Assembly (NCBI GenBank): GCA_949361645.1
Contig: OX442434.1
Location: 5,415,924 to 5,479,923, forward strand
DNA: 64,000 nucleotides
Direction: 5' to 3'
From: Spongilla lacustris
Lineage: Eukaryota; Porifera; Demospongiae; Spongillida; Spongillidae
How positions within the stretch are numbered: position 1 is the stretch's first letter; each line of letters begins with the position of its first letter. The notes below the pieces were generated by a model that saw only the letters and a program-made list of their open reading frames with translations, had not been told where the DNA came from and ran no database searches. Position numbers and translations under genes: made by a program. Shown here piece after piece: positions 1 to 12,800 of the stretch.

Positions 1-109
1 ATGATAGTTCAACCCTATGAAAAATACAAGCGTTCGATTGAGTTATTACTACCATTTGTTGCAACACATCACATTTGCTAACCATGCTTGTAATGACATT
101 GACATCAAG

Positions 110-469
110 GTATCCGTTGGAGGTATCATCATGTTGAAGCACTTGGATGACTCCCAACCTGAAGACATTATGGAGCCAGTGAAAGGTGAGGGGATGGGGG
201 GGGGGGGGGGTTTGTTGTTCCAAGGCGCCTACCCTTGCAGTATTGTTTTGCTTTTGGTAGGCTGTTGCCTCTGGTAACCAAACTGACCACAAACAATAAC
301 CCGTGGGTACTGTGTTTTAGTAGCGTAATTGATGCAGCTAATTCGATGCCAGTAGTCTCAGTTTGAATTTGACGACTGGCTTTCCTTTGCAGTTGCTGTT
401 CCAGGAAAGCAGGAGGAAGGAGAAGAACCACTCCCACCGGAGCCATTCGAATTTACGGAGGAAATTTAA
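110..469 (+). CDS. 3' terminal exons of an unidentified gene (partial)
   Basis: Two exons join in phase: 110-185 (donor GTGAGG, ends phase 1) and 393-469 (acceptor TTTCCTTTGCAG, stop TAA at 467-469). Together they encode about 50 residues. The first part reads VSVGGIIMLKHLDDSQPED and the tail is very acidic and proline-rich, ending PFEFTEEI. The rest of the gene lies to the left of the window or in the first 109 bases. I do not recognise the family. The pyrimidine-rich acceptor and clean phase support a real gene end; the start of the first exon (acceptor CATCAAG at 109) is the least certain point. A poly-G run (196-210) sits in the intron. Confidence 0.5.
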
Positions 470-786
470 AGAAGAGTAGTTGACGTTGACAATGTGCGGG
501 ACGGTTTAGAATTTCCTTTGTTCCATTATATATTATTGTACCCGTAAGACTATCAAATGTAATGTGTTTTGTGTTGCTACATCATAACGGTCAGATCTAA
601 TGAATGGAACTAGACAGTGCGAAGAATCTTTATTTATTATGTGTGAATCAAAATGAAGTAGTGGCGTGAACGAACAGACAAAACGATTAGCATATTAATT
701 GCTCGGATCGCATTTATTAAACAGGAAAGATATAGGAAAATGTTTTTTAAAAACTACGACAATTTGACGTCACGTGATCAGATTTG
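470..786. other. intergenic, no gene seen
   Basis: AT-rich spacer between the end of the first gene and the TATA box of the next. I see no open frame with splice support, no repeat array and no RNA gene. Confidence 0.5.
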
Positions 787-791
787 CTAGG

Positions 792-799
792 TATAAAAG
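792..799 (+). promoter_or_regulatory. TATA box of the VWC gene
   Basis: TATAAAAG lies 46 bp before the ATG at 845. A start site 25-30 bp downstream would fall near 820-830. That leaves the in-frame ATG at 803 outside the transcript and favours 845, which also opens directly into a signal peptide. Confidence 0.6.
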
Positions 800-844
800 G
801 TAATGAGTCTGCACCACATCAAGTGTGTGCAAGTCTTAAACGAA

Positions 845-2244
845 ATGTCAGCGATACTCTTCGGGACCGTACTGTTGATGGCATTTCTGCGTTCAGGTAT
901 GCCTCGTTGCAAATATTGTGCACAATTGTACATAACAATTAATTTCACCCGTCTTGCGTATAGCGTTGTGTGCACCAGTTCAAGGCTGTCTGTGGAATGG
1001 GAGCTATTACAATCTTGGAGAATCATTTAATTACACGCATCACTCGAATGAAACTATTGTTTGCGAAGATTGCTTATGTCAAGAGGTTAGTTATAGCTCT
1101 TGAAACGATTTACAAAGAGTGTGTTGCAGGGGATGGGCTGATATTCAATATATTCAATATTCAATTGTTATCGGCGCCAAGTACTAATATATAGGCAGTG
1201 TATTGATCACGGTTTGATTATTATTTTAATTTATGTGACTTTTTTTGTTACTTAGTTTTTTGTTTTTTCATTATTATTCTATACATACTTCTGCCCTACA
1301 AATCAGGGAGGTAACGTTACTTGCATGAATCGAACGTGTCCCCTGGATATTTGTGGCCTTGGCAGTCCAGAAAAATGCCTTCCGCCGGCGAAAGGTAACG
1401 AAATGTATATTTATATGACATCGTTTACCAGTCCTTTCTGCACACTTAGGCAGCTGCCTTGCTACGGATAACTCCGGTCGTATCATTCCAGAAGGAGAGA
1501 CGTACAATCCCATCATTCCCGGTGTCGGCCTGATACGGTGCATCAAGTGCACTTGCGTGGTATGTACTACAAAGTTTTTCACACGAGTTTTTAACTAATT
1601 TCCACCGTTTGTCCCTTCACGCAGGCGGCAGCAGATGGAAGCTTCACCTCGCAGTGTGCGAAGCAGCCATGCCCTCCCCCCGTACCGTGCGGACCAAACC
1701 CTCCTGTAGAGGACTACGTCGCCTGCTGTCCTGCCTGCGTACCGGGTGAGCGGGGGAGCAGCAGGGGTGTATCAAATACATTTGCTTTGACGCGCGAATT
1801 TCTTCTACAGCTGGACTCAACTCCACCCCAACACCGTCCTCAATCACTCTTGCAAGTTGCACGCCAAACCCGGCACTTACACAGAACGTTTATGTCACGT
1901 CCACGGGAGATTCCGTTGCCATTGAGAATACCCAAACTTCAACTGTTACATCATACACGTGGGTACTCAATACGAGCTACACTATAACGACTATGAGCAC
2001 GCAGCAATATTATGAAGCGTATAGCTCGGACCTGCACCTGGTTGGAAAAAGCACCTCAGGTATAAATAAATTTACGGTTCTGTCTTTTTTTAAATGATTT
2101 GCATGGGCACTTTTTTTTTCTGCAGCAAACGCAGTGCAACTGAATACATCTGATAGCAGAGCAAGGCTCGCAGCATGTACTCACAGCTGTGCCCAAACCG
2201 TCGTCACGATGTTGCAAATCGTCCCTGCTTCAGCTCTTTGTTAA
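845..2244 (+). CDS. secreted von Willebrand factor type C (VWC) domain protein
   Basis: Seven exons: 845-896, 964-1085, 1307-1394, 1450-1559, 1625-1745, 1811-2059, 2126-2244. All introns are GT-AG and the phases close to 286 residues. Residues 1-20 (MSAILFGTVLLMAFLRS...) form a signal peptide. Exons 2-3 carry a first VWC-like module with the CxxCxC and CxxxxC pattern; exons 4-5 carry a second (SCLATDNSGRIIPEGETY, CIKCTC, then CCPAC). After that comes a Ser/Thr-rich segment with several N-glycosylation sequons and a short cysteine-bearing tail, with no obvious membrane anchor. VWC modules usually bind growth factors of the BMP/TGF-beta class or mediate matrix contacts; a specific role cannot be read here. 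It lies downstream of a clear TATA box. I am confident in the exon chain and domain type, not in an orthologue. Confidence 0.85.
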
Positions 2245-2721
2245 TATATGGCCTAATATGGCGGGTCATCATCGGCTGCAACTGCATGCGTTCACTTAGA
2301 ACTGGATCATAATATAATGTCATATAATTATATATATATAATTATATATATATATATATACCTGCATATTGCATTATATATTATGTGTTGTTTACCATTG
2401 TATGTGTATGTTGATTATATGCATGTCAATTACGCTCCTATACTAAGGCTAAGCAGAATGGTGCGAGGCGTAGTGACGCACGACGTCGACAAAACTGTTT
2501 AAACGACCTGCAGACGCCGTACAATAACAACGCGCTTCCTACGGCCTGTCACCTGCTAGCTAAGGGCACTCGCAGATTAATGGATTGGAATATATTTATT
2601 TTTATTTGCAAATCAGTTCCAGACGGTTCCTCTCAATCACACTCGCGAAGTTTTGGAGTGAACATCTCACTCACTCTCATGAAGTTTTGGAGTGACCAAT
2701 CACTTTCCTTCAGTGCATCAG
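2245..2721. other. intergenic with a TA microsatellite
   Basis: Spacer between the VWC gene stop and the TRUB1 stop (convergent genes). It holds an AT/TA run at about 2324-2362 and two near copies of a CTCACTC...GAAGTTTTGGAGTGA motif at about 2640-2695. Nothing else is recognised. Confidence 0.5.
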
Positions 2722-3450
2722 TCAGCACAAATTGTCCTGGAGTGGATACACAACAATACTTAATAATTGTTGAGAGCAACAGGCGAGACTAAACACACCT
2801 TGCCTCATTCTGCACAGCTTTTCTACATGAGCTACACTTCCTGCCTTCATGCCAACCTCATGAACCAGACTCCTTATGTAAGTCCCAGATGAACAATGCA
2901 CAGAAAGTGTGAAGTATGGAAGCAACAGACTCTGGAGGGTAATGGAATGAATAACCACTTGTCTTGGTTCAATATCCACTATCATTCCTTGTCTGGTTAG
3001 GTCTGACAACCGCCTGCCATTTTTTTTCAATGCTGAGTATCTAGGTGGAGTTTGCAATATCTGTCCCTCAAAAGACCTGAGTATCACCTCCAGGTCTTGT
3101 GATGTGATATGGTTAAAAGGTTTGCAGGATGTGACCATTCCTTCACTGTCATAAGTATCTGTTGCCTTGCCAAATTCACCAGTAGTCTCATACCACTTGT
3201 CTCCTGTCAGAAACGTTGCCAGCCTCTTGCAGTCTTCTCCTATCCCAATCACCAAAACACCTTCTGCACTCCTATCAAGCGTACCTCCATGTCCGACTTT
3301 GAGAGTTCTCCGAGTGTTCCCCTTGGCCACACCTTCCAACAGAATCTTTTTGACCCTATTTGTGACATCAGCAGAAGTGAGGCCCCTTGGCTTATAAACA
3401 GAGAACACACCTCTGATCATTGGGAGGGAAAGTTCGAAATTAGCACGCAT
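2722..3450 (-). CDS. TRUB1: tRNA pseudouridine synthase, TruB family (TRUB1-like)
   Basis: Single-exon frame of 242 residues from the ATG at 3450 to TGA at 2722-2724; a second ATG at 3420 is also possible. TruB enzymes convert U55 in the T-arm of tRNA to pseudouridine, and animal TRUB1 also acts on some mRNAs and binds pri-let-7. Seen here: the N-terminal GVFSVYKPRGLTSADV motif (residues 15-30), the catalytic block KVGHGGTLDRSAEGVLVIG with the active-site Asp at about residue 59, the KWYE motif, GKATDTYDSEG, and the late SSGTYIRSLVHEVG motif. The frame is shorter than human TRUB1 because the N- and C-terminal extensions are reduced. It has no intron, unlike all its neighbours. It starts 36 bp from the start codon of GPALPP1 on the other strand. 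Confidence 0.88.
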   Translation of the reverse strand: MRANFELSLPMIRGVFSVYKPRGLTSADVTNRVKKILLEGVAKGNTRRTLKVGHGGTLDRSAEGVLVIGIGEDCKRLATFLTGDKWYETTGEFGKATDTYDSEGMVTSCKPFNHITSQDLEVILRSFEGQILQTPPRYSALKKNGRRLSDLTRQGMIVDIEPRQVVIHSITLQSLLLPYFTLSVHCSSGTYIRSLVHEVGMKAGSVAHVEKLCRMRQGVFSLACCSQQLLSIVVYPLQDNLC

Positions 3451-3486
3451 GTGCTTGCAATTAGATATCAGCGCGGTCGTACACAA
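3451..3486. promoter_or_regulatory. minimal divergent start region TRUB1 / GPALPP1
   Basis: Only 36 bp separate the ATG of TRUB1 (minus) from the ATG of GPALPP1 (plus). Any 5' UTR of either gene must overlap the coding sequence of the other or be almost absent. No TATA box is visible. Confidence 0.6.
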
Positions 3487-4508
3487 ATGGCAGGTTTTAT
3501 TGGACCTGTGCTTCCTCCGACAATTAGCATCGAAGATCAAGAACAAGCTAAGCAGAACGAAAGCACGAACAGCGCGAACGAAGCGCCTCCTTCAGTGGAA
3601 GGTTGCCAACCATGCTCCTCCACCTGTCCGGAAAAGAGCCCACCAGCTGTTAACCGCCAAAATGAGACTTTCGGCCCCGCATTGCCTGTGGCCGTGTACG
3701 GGCCTGCTCTGCCGTTGCATATTACACAGAGCAGCACTCCCGACGCGCAGGGTTCGTCACCTGAACCCGATAGCGAAGGTACTTACGGGGGAGAAGGGGG
3801 TTTCATGACAACGGGCAAATTAAAATAATTGTTTCACTCTCAGCAGACGAGGAGGTCGTTGGCCCTATGCCAGCAGGAGAAGAGGAACGTGTAGGTATCG
3901 CTAAACAGTACCTTGTTGCCAGTACTCGTTACCTGTGTGACATGCATGTGCTAACCATTGTTAGGAGCAGGCAGAAAGGAGGAGGAAGAGGCTTGAAATT
4001 GAGAAACATTCACAGACAATGAAGCAAAAACTATCTGGGAAGGTATTCAGTGTCTGTCCTGCAAGATGTCTGCAGTTAGTATACCCCCCATTCCATCAGA
4101 CATACCAGCCACATAATTTGTTGCTCTTAATTAATACTAATGCTTGTTTACATCATGCATGGAGGGGCTATGGCACTCCAGGCTTCATGCAGTGACGAGT
4201 AGGTGCATGTGCTGTGGGGGTGTGGTCCTAGTATTGCTGCACAAATATTATTGTTCAATCTCTCTGGGTTTGGCAAAGGACAAGGGAGAGAGCAAGCTGG
4301 AAAGAGAATCATGGATGATCGAACTGCCAGCTAATAAGAAGACATTTGGTATGTTAATTTACTCCCTTGTACTGCCCACCTTCAAACATGTTTGGGAAGG
4401 TCTTGGGCCTAGGAAATTTAGAGAAGCTGCCTTTGAGCCTGGGGACCAGTCAGTGTGGACTGACACTCCAGCTGATAGAGAAAAAAAGTCAGAGGTATGG
4501 ATGTGCAC

Positions 4509-4570
<62 letters not shown>

Positions 4571-5845
4571 TGCACACAAACACACACACACACATGCATA
4601 CACGAACACATTTTTGATTTGTCAGTTTGAAATGTTTTGCCTACATGTACCTTTCTGGAGGACATATATTCATTAACTACATTGTATTTGGTGTTGAACC
4701 TACTACACTGATGGTCCACCCCTTTCTTCCCTTCCTTTCCCTCCCCTCTCCCTTTTCCTCTCCCTTTCCCTTTCCCTCTCCCTCTCCCTCTCCCTGCCCC
4801 ATACTGTACTGATTAGCAACCACAGAAAGTGAAAAAGAAGACAGAAGTTGAAGTTGACGCGTTAGAGGCAGCACGGAACAAGGAAATGCGACGACGTATT
4901 GAAGAATATAATGTAATGGCTTTGTGGTTACTATGGTTACTGCTGCTATTATAATGCAGTTGTCATAACCACAATAGACCTGTGGTATTGAGGGTGTGTT
5001 GTTGCCAATGGCGACAAGGGAAGTAAGTATTGGGTGTGGACCCCCCCCCCCCCCTATATGGGGGACTGGTGTTACCTTGTTACCCTGGTATGCACTACTC
5101 TTAAGAGACCCCAAGGTGACCCATCACTACCTCAAAAATTGTTATTTGTCCTTTGCCGCCTACTTTTTTATCGCCATGTTTTTATTTGTCGAACTGTGAC
5201 CATTGCAGGTAGCCATGGTGACACCAATTGGTACCGTGTTTTTTTTTTTGTTTTGTTGTTTTTGTTAGCAAAGTGCAGTGCCTTTGGACTCCTCCCACAC
5301 TGGTGTGCCCAACAGTCCAGGAAAATGGATTAATCCATATGCACTCACTCATAACGTCTAGACTGTACATATTGGAATGACGCATTGCTCTAGCAGCACC
5401 CTCTACTGGTATGAAAGGGCGGGGGGAGAAAGGAGGGATGTAAACTGGGGGGGTGTGAATCACTGTCTCCTTTTGTGGCGTGGTATCCATTCTTATTCAC
5501 CACACACATCCTCGTATGCACATAAGGGGTCCATGTTATGTTTGTCATTTGCTTTGTTTTGTTTATTGATTTAGAAGGAGCACCGTTCAGAAAGCCTTGT
5601 TGAAATTCACAAGAAGAAAAGAGCTGTATGCCACTACCCAGGGAGATGTAATTGTCCTTAAGGCATGTGTTCCCCTCCCCATACAGGCAGAGGTTGTAGG
5701 CAAGGAAGAAAGAAAACCATTCAACCGAGATACAGACCTTGAAATTGCCAGAACTGTAGCCCCAGCCAAGAAGCAAGCTCTTCTGAAGGACAGTGGTAGT
5801 CTATTGGCAAGCAAATTCACACCAAGCAAACAGTCATTTCTGTAA
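3487..5845 (+). CDS. GPALPP1: GPALPP motif-containing protein (DUF3752)
   Basis: Eight exons: 3487-3778, 3844-3890, 3965-4042, 4279-4348, 4400-4494, 4826-4912, 5575-5625, 5687-5845; phases close to 292 residues, TAA at 5843-5845. The N-terminal half holds degenerate copies of the name-giving motif (GPVLPP, GPALP twice, then GPMPAG). The C-terminal half is the conserved DUF3752 core: RESWMIELP, GLGPRKF, SVWTDTPADREKK, a basic ESLVEIHKKK segment, KPFNRDTDLEI and a terminal KQSFL close to the human GNMFL end. The family is nuclear and occurs in RNA-processing data sets, but its biochemical role is not established. Intron 5 starts near a (CA)n run at 4514-4566. The stop faces the VPS13B stop 155 bp away. 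Confidence 0.9.
4514..4594. repeat. (CA)n microsatellite in GPALPP1 intron 5
   Basis: About 52 bp of uninterrupted CA followed by interrupted CA/TGCA. It begins 19 bp after the 5' splice site of GPALPP1 exon 5. A CT-rich run (TCCCTC) follows at about 4728-4795 in the same intron. Confidence 0.9.
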
Positions 5846-6000
5846 TAAGCCAGGCTGTGCGTGCATGCACTTACAATTTAAAGATCACCCATTGAATTGA
5901 CAACTTTTGCGCAGAGAAATTAAAAATCCGTTTTTAAATATTATGAACTGAATAGTATTCATGCAGAAAATGGTTCCCATGATTGATCCTCCAGGTACCA
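5846..6000. other. convergent spacer GPALPP1 / VPS13B
   Basis: 155 bp between the two stop codons. It must hold both 3' ends; I see no strong AATAAA on either strand. Confidence 0.5.
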
Positions 6001-9000
6001 TCAGAGGCCGTGAGTGTGCATTAGAAACACCGCATCAGGATGTTTGTGATGTTTGAGAAGAGAACACAGGAAGCCCATCAACTGGGCACAGTGGTGGGAC
6101 TCCAGCTGTAACACTGCAGCAGGGGAGGAGCCCAACCCTCCAGTGGTAAGGACTTCTGGGTCAGTTGGCTGAGAGGATGGCAGCAGCAGTGAGGGTGTAT
6201 CAAGGTAACCCTGTGCTGAGTTGCGCAGTCCCCTTATCTCATCGCGTACTCCCATCTCCTGTGTCTGTATCCAGAGTTCAGACCGTGCTGAGGGATCAGT
6301 TGGGTACACCTCTTTAACAGTGCAGCGGCCAACAGCAAAGCTTCTGAGCAGCAGGTCGGTGGTGTGGTCGAGAAGGTGTATTGCAGAGGGGGTGAGGATG
6401 AGTGTGCAAGGGCAGGCCCCCGATCCATTACTGGTGCACAGCTCACCACTGTTGGTACATGTAGCTGGGCAACACAGAAGAACTTCAAAGGGCTTCAATT
6501 TGAAAAATTTCCTATTTGAGAAATAAAAGAGGGGGAGGGGAGGAGGAGGAGATAGTTTAGTACAAGGTCAGGGGATAGTTTAGTACAAGGTCAGATAAAT
6601 TAAACCTACAACCCTGAAAAATGATTACAACCAAAGCTGTGGGCCCTCACATATTGGTCTACCCACATCCAATGGCTGAACATCAGCACTGAATTGGGGG
6701 GGGGGGGGGGGTGGAGTTCACTTTATCATAACTAAAGCAAAGCACAGACTGCTTGTACTATTTGAAGCACAACAGAATCAACAAGTGGATCTTTACCTGT
6801 TAATTGCCCCACCTCACCACCACCACCTCCTCCCCAGACACCATTAACTTACTGAGCACACTTAGAAGTTGATCCCATGTTGCTGGCCTCAGCACGACTC
6901 ATGGTCCCAGTGTGGCATCCAGGGGGGAGGCTCCTCCGATGCATACTCTCTATCAGTCCCGTTCCCATCATCAAGCCCTTCCCAGTCTGGGAAACAAGCT
7001 CCATGGCTCCACCCACTGGCTTTGTGACAACTCCAAGCAGGCCTTTCCCCACCCCAGCAAGGACACCTCTGGCCACCTCAAGACTGGAGCTCCCCTCCCG
7101 GGCAGTGTAGGCCCCCTGGAGGGGGTGTTCCACCAAGCCCCCCACAGCACTTATAAGGCTCAGACCAAAACTGGACATGCCCCCTGCCACTCCAGAGATG
7201 AAGTGAGATGGAGGGTGCGATCTGCGACTCTGCTCCAGGTAAGACGTGTGATCTGGATCCAAGGACAACCTCTCCATATTCTGGGAGACGCTGGAAGAAA
7301 AGTTAACCAACGACTTGAGGGCTCCTGCAGAGAGATGGTATAGAAAAGCAGCTGTACCCTGACCCACACCCCAGACAAACAGGGAGGGGCTTCTGGTGAT
7401 CCCCTCATAAGGTAGGGTGATGAAGTCCCGGAGCCCACTCCCAACGTTTCTCACAAAGGTGCCGGGTGACCCCAGGAGGTCCAGGGACCCCACCAGGGAC
7501 CCAACATGGGTGAGAAGTGAGGACATGTAGTGGGCTCCCAGGAGGTGGAGCAGCTCTGTCCAGTTTGAGTACATCCATCCAAGCTCGTACTGAGGGAAGT
7601 GGAAGTGTGTGCTGTCGCAGGACAGGTACACCCACACTGACAACTTTGCACTCAAGTAGCAGGAGATGGGTTGAATCACAAACTCCCTGATTACCAGTGG
7701 TGCAGAGTCGCGCTGAGCCTCCACGATCACACTCTGTGGCACAGATGCCCCTGTGGCTATAGCGTGCTCACTGATACCCCCTGGTGTCCCATGCGGGCCA
7801 CTGATACCCCCTGGTGCCCCATAGGTACTAGCTATGTCCATTATTTTACGGATGAGGCAATCGTCCACCTGCACGGTGATGGGCTGGAGGGAGAGGGCAA
7901 GATGGTCCACAAAGTGGTGTGAGTGCGGTCTGTAGTGGATCAACAGCTTCAGCAAAGGGGGTGGAGCCACCTCGACGAGGGAAGGTCGCCTGACGTGCTC
8001 TGACCTGGGCAGCAGCACCACAGGGAAGTCATGGCTACAATGCTCCAGCATATTGTCCACTTGGACAGATGACAGTAACATATCCAGTGTCCTGCCCTCC
8101 ACTGGAGTGCTGTGGTACTCTATGTGCAGCCTGTCGACCACCACACGGACAACTTCCATAAGGATATTTGGGTCTGAGGCCTCGTCATCCAAACAAATGA
8201 TAGTCTGGAAGAGGTCAAGAGTTAAAAAAAAGGCTGCTTCATCGGGGAGAGAAATGGATCCTTGCAAGGGAGATGTTGACCCCCCAGTAGGCAGGATGGA
8301 GAGATGGATCGTGTCCCCATGTTGGTAAGTTGAAACAAGAAAGCTGCAAGAACCTTCTTCTCCAGGAAGGGTCACAAGTTTTTCAAGATCCCCACTAGTC
8401 ACGGCAAGGGGGCAGCTCCAAGGAGATGGTGGTTTGTGGTGCTCACCACACCGTCTAAACTGCAGTGAGAAACTAGGCTGGACCGGTGTAGCCCTTTCTG
8501 GGATGACCGGGTATGTGACTGCAAGGGATGGGGGCTCGTATACCACCTGGGAACTGGACAGCACTGATTGAGGAAAGCTGTCAATGCCCTGGATACCAGC
8601 CTCCACTACCTCCATAGGTGCACTGGTTAGATTCTGCACAAGTAACCATGGCGACCGATCGAAGGAGATCACAATATAGGTCATGTGGTCGTGCTGATGT
8701 CTGCTAAGGACGCAGTGGACTGGGCCTGAGCCACCTGCGCAAACTGGAAGTGCAAAGGAGCGTCGAACGAAGGACAGTGATATGGGAATGGACCAGCTAT
8801 CACTGTGGCCCGGACCTTGGACCCGAACTGCACGTGTGGCTCCTTCAGCCATTTTGTGCCAAAACATGATGGCTGCTGATCCCTCTGGGGAAACACCCAG
8901 GCTACAGGCGTCTGCACCCTCATTGGCCTGTTCCAAGCCAAGCTCACAAGGCCATATATGGAGTGCTCCTTTGCAGCTGTTCACCACTACAGTGGATGGT

Positions 9001-9780
9001 GTAAGAACCACAATGGCCATACCTCTATGCCAATTGAACAACACCGACAGTTCTCCAACTAGCCTCTATAAAAGGCAGGATATGGTGGAGAAATGGATAC
9101 AGTGGGAGTGTGGGAGAGAGGAGAAAACAGGAGGATGACAGTGATACGATTTGTAGTACCAAATGTTACCATTTCAGTTTCAGTACTACTTCCTGACTCA
9201 GACCAAGTCAGGACCACATTAACTGCAGTCTTCGGCTTCAATCTGTACCTTTCCCCTCCTCCCCCTCCCATTGCTCCTCCCTTTGTTCCCGGATCTTCAG
9301 TCCTCACGGGTAAGGCAATGGGTTTAGAGGCAACCCATTGGCCATTTCTGCACTGCATCTTCAGAGAGAACTAAAGTGTATCAGAGTGCACTTAATAACG
9401 AGCACATAACTCCAGGTATAGGCTGTGGCCACACCTCTTTCTCCGTCAGCACTTCAGCTTGTCCTGCCATAAGCTGGAAGCTGGTATCACTGTGCTCCTG
9501 TAGGGGATCACCTCCGAGGGTCACCACAACTTGCATGGGGCAGTGGTTGACTATTAGACACTCTGGTTTTAGATCCACCATGATACAGTTTGAACTGCTT
9601 CTAGTTAGGACAGCCTGTACTTTGTTGTTACCACCGTCACCCGTTGCCAAGGAAAGAGCAACTGCAACATTGCCAACCTTCTGTGACCTACAGTGTATAG
9701 GAAGGAATAAAGCATTCAGCACCTGTGCCATGTACACAACACATATCATCCTCCACACTCAGCGTTTTATCGAGGGGAAG

Positions 9781-9811
<31 letters not shown>

Positions 9812-12800
9812 ATTGCCCCCCCCCCCCCTTGGCAATTTTGGAGCAATCTTTTTTTTTTTTAATGCATTACAAAGCAAACACACGTACAGCTGTTGTATCT
9901 TTTCTATCTTCATTGTGTTAATACAAGGAAATGAACACTAATCAATCTCAGTTATTTGTACATGTATGATAAGTGTGCTGTTTATTTTTATTCCGGGTAA
10001 CATGAAAGTATCAAACATTTTCTTCAATAGGAGACCCTCTTTTATTTCTGTAATTGTGTAGCTACATGTACATGTTGTGATGAGTGTTACTTTTTATCAA
10101 ACTTTTATATGCACATAAAAAAAGTTTCTGCTCTTTGCGCGGGAGGGGGCACACTATAACCTCTTCCAATGCCCTTCTCCTCCTACCCACATTTATAAGA
10201 CCACTACTTATTTCACAATGACAGCCCTTATTTACAAGGGATAAGTGGCACAACCTCTAGGAGCAAATTTTAATTGCCCCCTCTAAAAAGTATCAACTGG
10301 ACTTTTGCCCCCCTTGAGGTTTTTTCTCGACGAAACCCTGCACACTCCCACACAACACACTCACAGCACCCAACACATACACCCATGCCTGCCACAACCC
10401 CTGTCCATATAACTCACCCGTCACAACTATCGCTGAATGGCCACATCGAGGTATCCTGTGCACTCACAGGCAAGTGCTCGATAAGAAATGTTGCCACAGA
10501 AAGGGGAGGGTCATCGCTGATAACCTTGATCCCCCTGTTCAGTGAAGCAATTATATACCATAACTATATTATTGCGCATACTTCCTACTAACCTCATCCC
10601 AAACCTGAGGTGGTACCACTTGGAATCCTGAAAATCCACCAGTGGGGTGACGGTCCCCATTCCAGGCACAATGCGCTCGGTCTGATCCTCTCCATTAGGT
10701 GAACAGGATGACCAGACCACCAGATCAGAAGGAAAGGAGTTGTGTATCGCAACAAGAGGCGCAATGGTGACCTTGGCATGCAGACAGGAAGGTGGGGGGG
10801 GAAGGGGGGATGGAATCAAGCGACAAGCTTCTAATTTTCTTGACTTTGCTAGCAATGCACCCACCCTACCTACCTCACTCCAGGCTACTTTAGTTCCTGG
10901 ATCTTCAACCATCTTAGTACTGCACCACAGACTGAGACTGGAAAAATGGTTAGTAGTAACCTAGAAAATGGTTTTTATTAAAGTTTAAAAACAGTCACAA
11001 ATCCTGAAGGCCCTACACGTCTGACCTCAACAAGAAGCGGTGGCTTGTTCCAGCCTTCAGTAGAGCTAGCTACGGGATAGGGTGGGGACCAGATGGGGTC
11101 AGGGCCTGGGGACCAGCTAGAATCAGGATCAATCCTGAACTGAAAACCGGTGACCTGTACATCAGCAGCAAGGACAGAACAAGCGTTTCCATGGCCACAC
11201 AACTTCAGACGTCCTCCATTAAAGAGGCTTTGGCGGTAGGAGAGCTCAGAGCATGTAACTTGGACTTCAATGTCAAATGAAAGCTCAGAGCACAGCCTCC
11301 ACGCTCCACTGAAGGTTATCTGAGATTAAGGGTGGGCATCAATTGGGAACAATGTCACACTGTGGAGGGTTCCATACCTTCTTCTGAAGGCCACCCATAC
11401 TTGAGATGTGGACAAACAGGTTTGCCAAGTACCTGCCAACGTACAACTGGACCACATGGGTACCCACAATATCGATTGAGAATGGCTTGGTCCATCTCCA
11501 CCTGCCGTCCCCAACCAGGCAGGTATGCAGCAACTAGTGGGAAGGTTTTAAAAAATATGTACATGAAAGTGAGGTGCGAAAAGCATCACTTTGATGTAGG
11601 CACAGTTCTTAACCCCGATATGCAGCCAACTTAACCCCGTAGCTTCAAATGATAGGCAAAGTCCTTAACCCCATAGCTCCTCCTGACTGGTAGGGGATGT
11701 AACTCCACCTGATGGATGCTGCCCCTACCCTCAGCTCCAGCTGAAAAGTAGGTCATGACCCCCCAGCCTCATTTGATAGTGAGGTCATTTTAACCATCTG
11801 ACAAGCCTTTAACCCCTCAGCTTTATCTGAGAAGCCCTTAACCCCTCAACTACATCTGACAACTCCTTAACCCCTCAGCTTTATCTGAGAAGCTCTTAAC
11901 CCCTCGACTACATCTGAGAAGCCCTTAACCCCTCGACTACATCTGAGAAGCCCTTAACCCCTCGACTACATCTGAGAAGCCCTTAACCCCTCGACTACAT
12001 CTGAGAAGCCCTTAACCCCTCGACTACATCTGAGAAGCCCTTAACCCCTCAACTACATCTGAGAAGCCCTTAACCCCTCGACTACATCTGAGAAGCCCTT
12101 AACCCCTCGACTACATCTGAGAAGCCCTTAACCCCTCGACTACATCTGAGAAGCCCTTAACCCCTCAGCTTTATCTGATATTGAGATCCTTAAAGCCCTA
12201 ATTAGCTCCTGATGTTCAAGGTTCTTTACCTTCATATATAACCCACATACCTTATGCAACATTTCATTTACATGTATAATTTGTACTTGTAATCTGTGAT
12301 GTCTTTTGTGATGCCTCCTACACAAAATAGTTACCTACCCTAAACACACCCCACATAAACACTCACATCACACACGCACACACGTGCACACACACACACA
12401 CACATTGCAGACATAGCCTCTCATAAACATGTTTGGTGGCTTCAGAGACAAACATGCATAGGCCTAGTGCATATGGCTTTGCACAGGTGTGTGTAGGGCA
12501 GGTGTGTGTAAGGGCTTTGTACAGGAGTGTGGTAGGGCTTTGTACAGGAGTGTGGTAGGGCTTTGTACAGGAGTGTGTGTAGGGCTTTGTACAGGAGTGT
12601 GTGTAGGGCTTTGTACAGGAGTGTGGTAGGGCTTTGTACAGGAGTGTGTATAGGACTTTGTACAGGAGTGTGTATAGGACTTTGTACAGGAGTGTGTGTA
12701 GGGCTTTATACAGGAGTGTGTGTAGGGCTTTGTACAGGAGTGTGTGTAGGGCTTTGTACAGGAGTGTGGTAGGGCTTTGACAGGAGTGTGTGTAGGGCTT

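Noticed and set aside
803..844. Upstream in-frame ATG of the VWC gene
   Set aside because: It lies only 4 bp after the TATA box, upstream of the expected transcription start; starting there would bury the signal peptide.
3451..3546. Extension of the TRUB1 frame upstream to 3546
   Set aside because: The extended start is TTG, not ATG, and runs antisense through GPALPP1 exon 1; the first ATG is at 3450.
11820..12180. TTAACCCC motifs as interstitial telomere sequence
   Set aside because: The motif is part of a 29-bp unit and is not a tandem TTAGGG-type hexamer.
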